64,000 nt of DNA, taken from NCBI GenBank assembly GCA_002966495.1, contig CP016490.1, positions 2,914,001 through 2,978,000 on the forward strand, written 5' to 3'. The position numbers were made by a program, and so were the translations under genes. Positions 47,975 to 57,400 of this stretch are shown in pieces (position 1 is the first letter of the stretch; each line of letters starts with the position of its first letter). A model generated the notes under the pieces. The model ran no database searches. It saw nothing but the letters and a program-made list of their open reading frames with translations, and was not told where the DNA came from. Source of the stretch: Halomonas sp. GFAJ-1 (lineage in GTDB: Bacteria > Pseudomonadota > Gammaproteobacteria > Pseudomonadales > Halomonadaceae).

Positions 47975-49174
47975 ATGGTCTCTCGTCGTGCATTCACCTT
48001 CATCTTACTGATGTTCGTAGTAGGGCTTAATTTGCGCCCTGCTATGTCATCGGTTGCCCCACTGCTAAACCGCCTACAAGAGACCGCCGGATTAACACCT
48101 GCGGCCGCAGGTATTCTCACCACCTTACCGGTACTTTTCCTGGGCTTGTCGGCCCCACTCGCACCAATGTTGGCCCATCGGCTTGGTAGTGAACGTGCGC
48201 TAAGCGGAGCGCTATTACTATTAGCCAGTGGGCTAATAGTTAGGGGGCTACCGCTGCCCGGCAGCCTATTTATGGGTTCTGCTATGGCAGGCACAGCTAT
48301 CGGGATTAGTGGTACGTTGCTGCCCGCCTTGGTCAAACGAGAACTGCCTGAAAGTGCCGACTTACTTACCGGGCTTTACACCATGGCGCTCTGCCTTGGG
48401 GGTGCGCTGGGCGCTGGGCTTAGCGTACCACTAATGCAATGGCTGGGAAGTTGGCAGCTGAGTTTAATGAGCTGGTCCCTGTTAGCGCTTGTGGCATTAC
48501 TTCTATGGATCGCGAAGGCCCCCAAAACCCAGCAATCTCAGTTACCCACTTCACCAAAAGCACCGCTTCTGCATTTGCTACGCAAACCGCTGACTTGGCA
48601 TGTCATGCTGTTTATGGGCATCCAGTCCTCAATGGCGTATATCGTGTTCGGCTGGCTGCCCACACTACTGGTATATCGCGGATACGATGAGGCCGCCGCG
48701 GGCTGGACAATGGCTATTTCAATCATGTGCCAGCTAGGCGCTGCACTATCCGCCCCTTGGCTGGCTCGCTTAGGCAAAGACCAGCGCCCCGCCCTGCTGC
48801 TGGTTCTGTTCAGCACTGGATTAGGCCTTTGGATGCTGCTAATCGCGCCATTGGCCTGGAAGTGGCCAGGGGCAGCGCTACTTGGCATTGGTCAAGGCGG
48901 CAGCTTCAGCTTAGCACTTAGCCTTCTGGTATTGAGAACCGCTAACTCACGTTTAGCCGGGCAGCTCTCTGGCCTCGTCCAGGGTGGAGGTTACACGCTT
49001 GCATCCCTTGGGCCATTTGGCGTGGGCCTGATGCTCCAAGCAGGTGCCGGCACTGAAGACATCGCTTGGCTACTTATTTTATTGATTCTAATCTGCTGCG
49101 GGTTTGCGCTTCTCGCTGGTCGTAAACGTCGACTAGATGACCAGTCAGGCAAACTGATAGTACATAACAACTAA
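47975..49174 (+). CDS. MFS transporter of the CynX/NimT type
   Basis: A 399-residue major facilitator with 12 membrane spans. The N-terminal block VVGLNLRPAMSSVAPLLNRLQE (about 12-33, read in two parts) is the hallmark of the CynX/YeaN (NimT) family of anion and 2-nitroimidazole exporters. The substrate cannot be told from sequence. No good ribosome-binding site lies before the ATG, which starts 15 bases after the upstream gene, so coupling is likely. Confidence 0.85.
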   Translation: MVSRRAFTFILLMFVVGLNLRPAMSSVAPLLNRLQETAGLTPAAAGILTTLPVLFLGLSAPLAPMLAHRLGSERALSGALLLLASGLIVRGLPLPGSLFMGSAMAGTAIGISGTLLPALVKRELPESADLLTGLYTMALCLGGALGAGLSVPLMQWLGSWQLSLMSWSLLALVALLLWIAKAPKTQQSQLPTSPKAPLLHLLRKPLTWHVMLFMGIQSSMAYIVFGWLPTLLVYRGYDEAAAGWTMAISIMCQLGAALSAPWLARLGKDQRPALLLVLFSTGLGLWMLLIAPLAWKWPGAALLGIGQGGSFSLALSLLVLRTANSRLAGQLSGLVQGGGYTLASLGPFGVGLMLQAGAGTEDIAWLLILLILICCGFALLAGRKRRLDDQSGKLIVHNN

Positions 49175-49248
49175 CTTACTAGTGACACTAAAGCTACCGA
49201 TGCAAAGCGGCCCGTTAACGCAGTCATCGACCATTTCAGGATAATGCT

Positions 49249-50319
49249 TTGAGCACGACGTCTCCTTTAACATCTTCAGCTCCCACTAAAGAGCGCCTGC
49301 TGGTCATTTATACCGGCGGCACCATAGGCATGTTGCAACAGGCGAATGGCCTTACCCCAGGCGGTAATTTTCGTGACCGCCTACATCAAGCATTAAGCCA
49401 CCTTCCCCTGGCACAACGGCAAAGCCTACCCGCGTACGATGTTATTAGCTACGCGTCGCTAATCGATTCAAGTGCTGCCACACCGCTTAACTGGCAGCAG
49501 TTAGCAAGAGACATCGCCGATAACGTCAACGCCTATCGCGGCTTCGTGATTATTCATGGCACCGACACATTAAGCTGGACGGCCGCCAGCCTTGCTTATC
49601 AGTTACAAGGAATAGATCGTCCCGTAGTGTTAACTGGCGCCATGCAGCCGCTAGAGGCCCCGAATAGCGACGCCTTGGATAACCTGTACGGCGCATTCCG
49701 CTTTGCCGTCCAACCTGCACTGCAAGAAGTGGCTATCTATTTTGCAAACCGGTTGTTACGAGGCGTTCGCTCCATCAAGCAGCACAGCAACGCTGTAGAT
49801 GCATTCTCCTCCCCCAATTACCCACTTATTGGGGAGCGAGTAGGCGATGACTTTATACACTATCCTAGCCGGGGACTGGCCTGCCAACAGCGAGGTGCCC
49901 CACGCTTTGAGCTAGCCGACTATCTTGCAGTAGCCCAGGGTGAAGTCGCAAGAGTCGTCCTTTGGCCTGGTATTAGCGCGTGGCAATTGGAGAGCATACT
50001 TGGCGACTCACGCATCAAAGGCGCGCTATTACAGCTATGGGGGGCGGGAAACATTCCTAGCAACCCTGACTTACTCGCGCTCATTGCTAAGGCAAGTGGT
50101 GAAGGCAAACTCATTGCAGCAATTAGCCAATGCCCCCAAGGGAGCATTCATTTAGGTGCCTATGCGGCAGGCGACGGCCTTGCCGACGCTGGCGTGCTCT
50201 CAGGCGATGACATGACGCCCGAAGCTGCCTATACCAAGCTGGTTCACTTACTCGCCCAACCGCTCTCTTTTGAAGACCAGCGTCGCCGCTTTTTGACACC
50301 ACTCGTCGGAGAACGCTAA
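49249..50319 (+). CDS. ansA: Type I (cytoplasmic) L-asparaginase
   Basis: A 356-residue enzyme hydrolysing asparagine to aspartate and ammonia. First catalytic threonine is in IYTGGTIGM (about 20-28), and the second site is HGTDTLSWTA (about 103-112). There is no signal peptide, so it is the low-affinity cytoplasmic type. The start is TTG at 49249 with AGGA eight bases upstream; no in-frame ATG is available nearby. Length is close to E. coli AnsA (338). Confidence 0.9.
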   Translation: MSTTSPLTSSAPTKERLLVIYTGGTIGMLQQANGLTPGGNFRDRLHQALSHLPLAQRQSLPAYDVISYASLIDSSAATPLNWQQLARDIADNVNAYRGFVIIHGTDTLSWTAASLAYQLQGIDRPVVLTGAMQPLEAPNSDALDNLYGAFRFAVQPALQEVAIYFANRLLRGVRSIKQHSNAVDAFSSPNYPLIGERVGDDFIHYPSRGLACQQRGAPRFELADYLAVAQGEVARVVLWPGISAWQLESILGDSRIKGALLQLWGAGNIPSNPDLLALIAKASGEGKLIAAISQCPQGSIHLGAYAAGDGLADAGVLSGDDMTPEAAYTKLVHLLAQPLSFEDQRRRFLTPLVGER

Positions 50320-50405
50320 CGCGCTTTTTGAGAAAAGAGACTGGCATAGTCGCTCATTCACGCTATGTTTAAGTGTACGTTAACCAACGGAAAGGAAAGC
50401 AAAAT

Positions 50406-50645
50406 ATGGAACAACCCGTACACCATTTTAGCGAACTTTTTGAGCAGCTTGGATTACCCTCTGATTCAGAATCTATCGAGCGCTTTATACAACGCAACTC
50501 GCCGCTCCCCGAAGAGATGGCCCTAGCAGACGCTCCCTGCTGGAATGAAGGCCAAGCAGAGTTTCTACGCGAAGCCGTTGAAGCAGATGCTGACTGGGCA
50601 GAAGTGGTTGACCACCTTGACGCATCAATGCACAAAACCGGCTAA
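50406..50645 (+). CDS. DUF2789 family protein
   Basis: A 79-residue acidic protein with the DUF2789 pattern: LFEQLGLPSDSESIERFI, then PLPEEMALADAPCWNEGQAEFL, then EADADWAEVVDHLDAS. Function unknown. The ATG at 50406 has AAGGA about nine bases upstream. It lies between ansA and a convergent membrane-protein gene. Confidence 0.8.
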   Translation: MEQPVHHFSELFEQLGLPSDSESIERFIQRNSPLPEEMALADAPCWNEGQAEFLREAVEADADWAEVVDHLDASMHKTG

Positions 50646-50704
50646 CCACACGCAGCCATGCCCTGCGCTAAGTAGCCAGAGAGGTTAATACTCTTCAATA
50701 ACGG

Positions 50705-51370
50705 CTAAAAATCACGCGCCGCTTCAACGCGGCGCCGATACCAGCCACCTACTAATAGCAGTAATGCCAGCGCCAAAAGTGGGAATATAACCTCAAACTG
50801 AAGGGCATTTTCCTCTTCTATTGCCTCAAGAGCGCCATAAATGGCACTGCTATAGACCGCCCACTTTACCGACAAGCCCAGCGCCGCCGCGATTAAATAG
50901 CGGCCCAGCGAAATGCGTCGCAGGCCAGCAGCAAAATTAATCACCGAATGCGGAAAGCCCGGTAGGATACGTAACGCGCACTGGGTAAGAAGGTCACTAC
51001 GCGCCTCTAATGTTTCCATGACCTTAAGCGTCAACCCTTTAGGGTTCCAGCGGTCGCCCGCATTTGCCGCTAGCTGGTAAGCGCCCCACGCACCTGCAAC
51101 ACTGCTTATGGTCAACATAAACGTCGCAATCAGTGGTGAATAAAAAGGGGCAATCAACCACAAGCCAATACTGCCAGGTAAGCCAATGGCAAGGGTTACC
51201 GCCATTGTTACCATTACGCCAATGATCACCACCGGATGATGAGACATCGTGGCCGCCCAGCGCTTTACCGCCATTAAATCAGGGGAGTACCATAACCAAA
51301 CATAAGCAAGCATGGCCACGACCGCGAAGCCCGCGGCCCAACGCCATGAGTAACGTGTGAAATTATTCAT
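50705..51370 (-). CDS. TVP38/TMEM64-family (VTT domain) membrane protein
   Basis: A 221-residue inner-membrane protein with six or so spans and the VTT/SNARE-associated (DedA-like) core: GLPGSIGLWLIAPFYSPLIATF (about 72-93, in two parts), GDRWNPKGL, and LTQCALRILPGFPHSVINFAAGLRRIS (about 127-153). Members are thought to move lipids between leaflets; the exact role here is unknown. The ATG at 51370 overlaps the upstream SRPBCC gene by eight bases, indicating coupling. Confidence 0.82.
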   Translation of the reverse strand: MNNFTRYSWRWAAGFAVVAMLAYVWLWYSPDLMAVKRWAATMSHHPVVIIGVMVTMAVTLAIGLPGSIGLWLIAPFYSPLIATFMLTISSVAGAWGAYQLAANAGDRWNPKGLTLKVMETLEARSDLLTQCALRILPGFPHSVINFAAGLRRISLGRYLIAAALGLSVKWAVYSSAIYGALEAIEEENALQFEVIFPLLALALLLLVGGWYRRRVEAARDF

Positions 51371-51779
51371 GTAACCGAGCTTCAACCCGTTCAAGTATTT
51401 GGCGGCTGACTTTACCTACTAAAGGTTTGGCAGCTTTGTTTACCGCTTTTTCCATTAAGCGATTACGAATATCATAGTGTAAGGTTAACTCAACCTCCGT
51501 TCCTTCAGGCACTGCACGCAGCTTATAGCGCCCCTGGTTTTTCACCCCTTCCAACGACTCCCACGCCAACACGTGAGGGGGCTGAATTTCTGTCACTACT
51601 ACATCGAAGGACCAGTCCATACCCACCGCCCGTACATGCCAACGGTAACGGTCATTGCCTAACGTATCGATCGAACGAATTAAATCAGAATAGTCCGCAA
51701 AATCTTCAACGCGGCGTAACAGCTCAAATACGCGCTCTGGGGACGCTTTAATAATTTCACTATGTTCTATGGTGGCCAT
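51363..51779 (-). CDS. SRPBCC/polyketide-cyclase-type protein
   Basis: A 138-residue START-like (helix-grip) domain protein with a ligand cavity, beginning MATIEHSEIIKASPERVFELL and containing DFADYSDLIRSI and LAWESLEG. It resembles coenzyme-Q-binding or cell-division-inhibitor-like SRPBCC proteins (COG5637-type), but the ligand is unknown. I chose the ATG at 51779 over a frame reaching 51839, since the family starts here. It is translationally coupled to the VTT-domain gene downstream. Confidence 0.78.
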   Translation of the reverse strand: MATIEHSEIIKASPERVFELLRRVEDFADYSDLIRSIDTLGNDRYRWHVRAVGMDWSFDVVVTEIQPPHVLAWESLEGVKNQGRYKLRAVPEGTEVELTLHYDIRNRLMEKAVNKAAKPLVGKVSRQILERVEARLHE

Positions 51780-51975
51780 GAGCTTGTCTCTTACGGCTGG
51801 GATTAACAGCTTAACATGCCAAACCATGCCGACATACACAACGAAGCGGCGTGACTACCTCTGGTCAGATAACCCCACATTGCGTACACTGCCGCCCTTC
51901 CGGACCGGACCCCGGATCATCGCTTAGCGTGACGCTAACGCGCCTAAAAAATTCTCCGAACAGTGAGTATTAATC

Positions 51976-52686
51976 ATGTCGTTAAACACCACTCTAGACG
52001 CAAACGCGTCTGCCACCGTTGTGATTTATTCCGGTGGCATGGACTCCTACACAGTACTTCATCGCGCGCTGAACGAAGGCCTCACCGTTCACGCGCTCTC
52101 GTTTGATTATGGACAGCGCCACGCACGAGAATTGACCACTGCACGAAACGTTTGCCAGCAGCTCGAAGTGCCTCATCAGGTGGTTGATATACGCGCCATT
52201 CACGGCCTGATTGATAACTCGGCATTAACCAGCGATGCCATTGCCATGCCCGAAGGCGACTACGCGGCGGATAACCTGCGCGCCACGGTGGTACCTAACC
52301 GCAATATGATCCTGCTTTCACTTGCGATTGCTAAAGCGGTCAATATTGGCGCCCAACGCGTCGATTATGGTGCCCATGGGGGAGACCATATTCTCTACCC
52401 TGACTGCCGTCCTGAGTTTGTTCAAGCCATGAACCACGTGTCTGGCATCGCTAATTTCGAACCCGTCACGATCCACGCCCCCTACCTGCAATCTACCAAA
52501 GCGGAGATTTTGCGTGATGGGCTTGCCATGGGCCTAGATTACCGCGATACCTGGACCTGCTACGAAGGGCGCGAACTCGCCTGCGGTAAGTGCGGCAGCT
52601 GCCGAGAACGTCTGGCCGCCTTTAGCGCTAACCATGCCACCGATCCACTCGCATATGAAAGTGGCGTTTTGCAGGGAATGCGCTGA
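51976..52686 (+). CDS. queC: 7-cyano-7-deazaguanine synthase QueC
   Basis: QueC converts 7-carboxy-7-deazaguanine to preQ0 with ATP and ammonia, in queuosine synthesis. The 236-residue protein has the PP-loop ATP motif YSGGMDS (about 18-24), the family blocks ALSFDYGQRHARE (about 39-51) and ATVVPNRNMILLS, and the C-terminal zinc cysteines CYEGRELACGKCGSC (about 195-210). Unusually MD replaces LD in SGGxDS. It overlaps queE by one base at the head of a four-gene compact operon. Confidence 0.96.
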   Translation: MSLNTTLDANASATVVIYSGGMDSYTVLHRALNEGLTVHALSFDYGQRHARELTTARNVCQQLEVPHQVVDIRAIHGLIDNSALTSDAIAMPEGDYAADNLRATVVPNRNMILLSLAIAKAVNIGAQRVDYGAHGGDHILYPDCRPEFVQAMNHVSGIANFEPVTIHAPYLQSTKAEILRDGLAMGLDYRDTWTCYEGRELACGKCGSCRERLAAFSANHATDPLAYESGVLQGMR

Positions 52687-53330
52687 TGTACCAAGTTAAA
52701 GAGGCATTTTACACGCTCCAAGGCGAAGGCGCACAAGCGGGCCGCGCCAGCGTATTCTGCCGCTTCAGCGGCTGTAATCTTTGGTCAGGTCGAGAGATTG
52801 ACCGCGCTAGCGCCAAGTGTACATTTTGCGATACCGATTTTATCGGCACTAACGGTATTAATGGCGGCCAGTTTGCTACAGCAAGCGCGCTGGCCAATCA
52901 TATTCATGCGCTGTGGCCCCAGAGCTCTAGCCGAGCGACGCCCTATGTGGTTTTTACAGGAGGCGAGCCGCTGTTGCAGCTCAATGCCGAGCTGGTAGCT
53001 GCGCTGCACCGTTATGGGTTTGAAGTAGCCGTGGAAACCAACGGCACCCTTTTGCCACCGCCCGGTATCGACTGGCTGTGCGTGAGTCCAAAGGGCACTA
53101 ACCCTCTTGCAGTGACCCACGGGGACGAACTAAAGCTGGTTTATCCGCAACCTGACGCGCTACCAGAAAATTTTGCCTCGCTCGATTTCAGCCACTTTTT
53201 TTTACAGCCCATGGATCGCGGTAGTGAGTCACTAAATGCTCAAACGGTTAAATCAACGACCGCTTACTGTATGGCTAACCCCCAGTGGCGCCTCTCGCTT
53301 CAAACGCACAAAATCGCAGGATTTGATTAA
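52686..53330 (+). CDS. queE: 7-carboxy-7-deazaguanine synthase QueE
   Basis: A 214-residue radical-SAM enzyme making 7-carboxy-7-deazaguanine from carboxytetrahydropterin. It starts MYQVKEAFYTLQGEGAQAGR, the family N-terminus. The 4Fe-4S cluster cysteines follow the CX14CX2C spacing (GCNLWSG... then KCTFCDTDF), known for Burkholderia multivorans QueE, rather than CX3CX2C. VFTGGEPLLQ (about 90-99) and VETNGT are also present. It overlaps queC and the next gene by one base each. Confidence 0.95.
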   Translation: MYQVKEAFYTLQGEGAQAGRASVFCRFSGCNLWSGREIDRASAKCTFCDTDFIGTNGINGGQFATASALANHIHALWPQSSSRATPYVVFTGGEPLLQLNAELVAALHRYGFEVAVETNGTLLPPPGIDWLCVSPKGTNPLAVTHGDELKLVYPQPDALPENFASLDFSHFFLQPMDRGSESLNAQTVKSTTAYCMANPQWRLSLQTHKIAGFD

Positions 53331-54163
53331 TGTCGCTATTTGTTAACCACCTGACCCATATTGATGTTTCCCTCTGGTGCCCAGAAAAAGGCCTAAAGGG
53401 GTGCAGTTGGCAAGTAGATGCCCTATTAGACGGAGAGCTGGGTGAAGACGGCATGCTGTTTGACTTCGGTGAGGTGAAGCCCTGGATTAAACGAACGCTC
53501 GACAGCGGTCTTGACCATACACTGCTAGTACCCCTCAAGGCGCCAGGCATTGAAGTCAGCGAGTGCCCTGAAGGCATTTGTATTCGAACTACTACTCCCT
53601 ACGCCATGGAAGTACGCGGCCCCGCCGAAGCATTTACACTGCTGCCATGGGAAACAATTACTATTGGAGATGTTACAGATCTACTGAGCGACACTCTCAC
53701 TATGCAGCGGCCTGACAACGTTCATTATGTAAAGCTAAGCTTAAGTGATGAGGCTATTGAAGGCGCAGCTTACGGCTACAGTCATGGACTGAAACGCCAC
53801 ACAGGCAACTGCCAACGTATTGCCCATGGGCACCGCTCAAGACTCTATATATGGCAAGAAGGTGAGCGGCAAACTACCCTTGAGCAACAATGGGCTGACT
53901 GGTTAGACAATCGTTATTTACTTGAAGACGCGGATATCGCTTACCAAGATGATGCTACTTTGACCTGTCGCTATGAAGCCGCACAAGGAGAGTTTTTAAT
54001 CACTATCCCTCAAGCTCGCTGCTGCGTATTACCTAAACCGACCACCGTAGAAAATATTGCTGCGTGGTTAGCTGAGAGAATAACCGAGCAAAGCGGAAAA
54101 TCGTCCTCGGTTCAGGCATTTGAAGGGATTAATAAAGGCGCAATGGCTGACGTCTTAACATGA
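53330..54163 (+). CDS. Tandem-domain 6-carboxytetrahydropterin synthase (QueD-like), first half degenerate
   Basis: QueD makes 6-carboxytetrahydropterin from dihydroneopterin triphosphate. At 277 residues this is twice the normal length (about 120). The C-terminal half keeps the active site: GNCQRIAHGHRSRL (about 161-174) has the catalytic Cys and the zinc His-x-His, then PTTVENIAAWLAERI and FEGINKGA. The N-terminal half has the same fold layout but where LHGH should be it reads LKGCSW (about 22-27), losing the zinc histidines; only DFGEVK and LDHTLL remain. I infer one active domain plus a structural one. It sits right after queE. Confidence 0.85.
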   Translation: MSLFVNHLTHIDVSLWCPEKGLKGCSWQVDALLDGELGEDGMLFDFGEVKPWIKRTLDSGLDHTLLVPLKAPGIEVSECPEGICIRTTTPYAMEVRGPAEAFTLLPWETITIGDVTDLLSDTLTMQRPDNVHYVKLSLSDEAIEGAAYGYSHGLKRHTGNCQRIAHGHRSRLYIWQEGERQTTLEQQWADWLDNRYLLEDADIAYQDDATLTCRYEAAQGEFLITIPQARCCVLPKPTTVENIAAWLAERITEQSGKSSSVQAFEGINKGAMADVLT

Positions 54164-54441
54164 GCAGTGGAACAACTGCGCCACAGCCAACGGCTTGCCG
54201 TGTCGGCTGTGGCGCATGCTGTATAGCGCCATCCATCACCTCCCCCATACCAGGCATGCCCCATGGCAAACCGGCTGGGGTTAGGTGCGCTCAATTAAGC
54301 GATGACAACCTATGCAAGTTGTTTGGCCACCCTACTCGCCCTGCCGTGTGCAAGCAGTTCGAGTTTGATCGCCATGTGTGTGGCGACGACCGCGAACAGG
54401 CAATCGTCACACTCACATGGCTTGAAAAAACGACCGCCTAG
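54160..54441 (+). CDS. YkgJ-family cysteine cluster protein
   Basis: A 93-residue protein of the YkgJ/UPF0153 zinc- or iron-sulfur-binding family: CRVGCGACCIAPSI (about 13-26), then RCAQLSDDNLCKLFG (about 42-56) and RPAVCKQFEFDRHVCG. Eight cysteines are visible, consistent with a metal site. Function is unknown. It overlaps the preceding queD-like gene by four bases and is the last gene of the que operon, so a role in queuosine or metal supply is possible from context. Confidence 0.85.
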   Translation: MSSGTTAPQPTACRVGCGACCIAPSITSPIPGMPHGKPAGVRCAQLSDDNLCKLFGHPTRPAVCKQFEFDRHVCGDDREQAIVTLTWLEKTTA

Positions 54442-54471
54442 AGAATGCATTTTCCTCTGCTTGAGCCTGCA

Positions 54472-57400
54472 TTAGCTCTCCACACTTGTCGCCTGTGAAC
54501 GACGGTCTAGCAGGCTCGTCCAGCGCACTAAAACAGGCGCATCACTGTGGCTGATTTCGCCTAGCAAGCCTCTAAATGCTTCTCTTGCCTGCTGGTCGCT
54601 AGGCGCAATGCGCGTCAACCAAAATTCCAGTGCTGCCAACTCCTGGTGGCGATTACCATGTTCCCGAGCCTGGTGAATCGCCATTTCCGCTAGCGCTTTT
54701 ACCTCATTGGCTGGATGCCCAAGCAGATCGCGCACTTTAGCAAGTTGGGTAGCAAGCTCGGGTAAAAACAGCGTTGTTCGTTCACGAGCGATTACTAAGC
54801 ACTGGTCTAGGTAATCTTCTGCTGCCGCTAACTCACCAAGTTCGATACAGGCATCAGAGTACCAGAGTACCGGCCGCTGAAAATGGTCGCGGCCTTTTAG
54901 CTCGGCCATTTGATCTAAGCTATCGCGCATCTGGACTAGCCCGCCATGATCGCCTGCCAGGGCACGTTGCCAACCTAATACACCCTGAGCGGAAATTTGC
55001 CAAAGCTGCAAGTCCGGGGTTTCTGTCATCGCTGCCGCGCGCTCAGCATGGCGCGCAGCAAGGTGAACATGACCAAGCTGACGATAAAGCGCTGCAGCAA
55101 ACATTAACGCCATGGCTAAGGTGCCGGGGTGACCTATTTTTTCAGCCAATCGAATAGCGGACGAGACGTGCCGCTCGGCACGCTGGTAATCCCCACGCAA
55201 ACAGAGCGCCCAACCTTGAAAACACGTCGCCGTTACCTGCGGGTGATCCGAGAACGGTAACCACTCAATCATCATCTGCGCGTTAAGTGGGTCGATCTCG
55301 TCTAGATGGTCGTGGGCCTGCTGAATACGCCCCGCCCAATACTCACACTGCGCCCTGGCATAGTCTGCCAGCCGCTGATAACGCGGATCTTCCAAGCGCT
55401 CAGCAATATCGGAAAGGGTAGACGCCAATGCAAATGCGTCCGCATGGGCATAACGCTGACTGCGACCCACCCACAGCCCCCACTTCACCAAGAAAATTTG
55501 CTCGAGATCTTCTGGCTCATCTGAAACCTCACCACAGGGGTGACGCAATAGCTCTCTGGCACGCACGAAACTTTCATGGGCCGTTGGCGAACCATGCCCT
55601 TCAAGAGCAAAGGCAGCTTGTCCACGCACCGTAAGCAGGCTTACCTCACGCTCTACTTGGTGTTCTACATGGCGCAGGCTAGCCAACCCAAAATCTGCCA
55701 TGCGCAACGCCGTGCGGTTGGCACTCACCTTTAGGGCCTCGCGGGCAGCTAGTTCAAAGTAGCGGGCACCTCGAGCATAGTGACCACTGCGACGTAAATG
55801 GGTAGCAAAGTCGCCTGGATGGCGACTAATCCACACCGGAAAGCGCTCTTCGATCAGCGTTACCACCTGCTGGTGAAGCTTCACCCGAACATCTCTTGGG
55901 CAGGAAAGGTAAGCGGCTTCCTGAAGAAGCTGATGACTAAACTGGAACTCGTGCTCGCCGCTCTCTTTTTCAACTGGCTCGATAATCTCCAACCGCCGCA
56001 TATGCTCAACCGCCTGGATAAGGCGAGCTTTTTCACACCCACTGCACTCGAGCAAAAAGTCGAGCCTGAAGCGCTTACCAAGCACTGCCGCCACGTGGGC
56101 TATTTCGCGGTCGCCTTCAAGTTGGTCAATGCGGCTAGCCAGTAGCCCTAACAAGCCTTTGGGCAGCTCGTCGAATTGCACGGTCCGCCCTTCACGGCGA
56201 TCCATATCCAAGCGGCGGCAGATCTCCTGCAGGTAAAGCGGCACACCGTCGCAGCGCTCAATGATTTGATTTCGCAACCGTGGGCTTAAATGAATTCTAT
56301 AGCGTCTTGAAAGCTGAGACAGTAGACGAGAGGACTGCAAAGCATCCAGCTTACTTAGGCTAATTTGCTGATCCCAATGCAGCTTAACAGGCAGCGGTTC
56401 ACGGCCGTGGTGGCTAGCCACTAGCATAAAGGCAGTGTTAATGGGCAAGCGAGCCTGAAGGCCCGCTAACACCTTGAAAGAGGGCTCGTCCAACCACTGC
56501 AGGTCATCAATCATCAGCACTAGCGTTTTAGCACCAGACTGCTGATCTATTAACCGGTGCAGCAGGCGCACTACCAGCTCAACGGCCTCGCCGTTTTGGG
56601 TTAGCTGGGTAATCTCTTGAACATCGCGAACGCCCAAGGCTTCTTCAAGCAGTTGCTGGCGCTGCTCGTCCAGGGGTTCTATTTCTAAGCGCTTCTGTAA
56701 CTGATATATAGAATCACTGGTGGGCGCTGCTTCCAAGAACCACGCGACTAGAGTACGGGCGACGCCATAAGGCTCTAATACCGAAAGGCGTGTGGTAGGC
56801 TGCCAGCAAATAGCCGCATCGCGGCTAAGTTCTAGCTGGCGGAACCCCACCATCAGAGCGGATTTGCCCATACCAGAAGCACCGCGTACCAAAACGCTCT
56901 GACGCAGCCCAATACCCGCCCGGGCAAGAGCGTCCCGCAACGTACGCAGCGATGTTTCACGGCCCACTAAACTGGGCGGTAACGCATCACGCCCACCCTC
57001 GTTTTGGCCTAATACCAGTGCGCGTAGGCGCACACGACCGTCGCTGGCCACCAAGCGCGAAACTAGCCGCGGCTGAAGATCAAGCGCGGGCGGCATGTGT
57101 TGGCTCGACTCCTGCGAGATAACCAACTCGCTGCCTTCTGCCGCGCTCATAAGTTCCAAGGAGACCTGAGTGACCTGGCCAAGAGGGTCTGCTAATTGGC
57201 GCTCCGGCAGATACACGACGCGCCCACTGTGCAGCCCAGCAGCAAGTTCAAACTTGGGCGGTTCGCCCTCTCCGGTCCAGTGCCGTGCAGACTCTTGAGG
57301 CAGCGCTTGGCGGCAGTGCTCGTATAGAGCCACGAGTTCCGCTAATTGGTGCGCAGGCCCATGAGTACCAAAGCAGGCAAGCCCCAAGCCGCCGGTAGCC

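Noticed and set aside
51924..51975. Possible preQ1 riboswitch before queC (hairpin TTAGCG-TGA-CGCTAA followed by CCTAAAAAATT)
   Set aside because: The A-rich tail is suggestive, but the preQ1-I stem and C-rich loop are absent, and no pseudoknot partner is visible. A covariance-model search would settle it.
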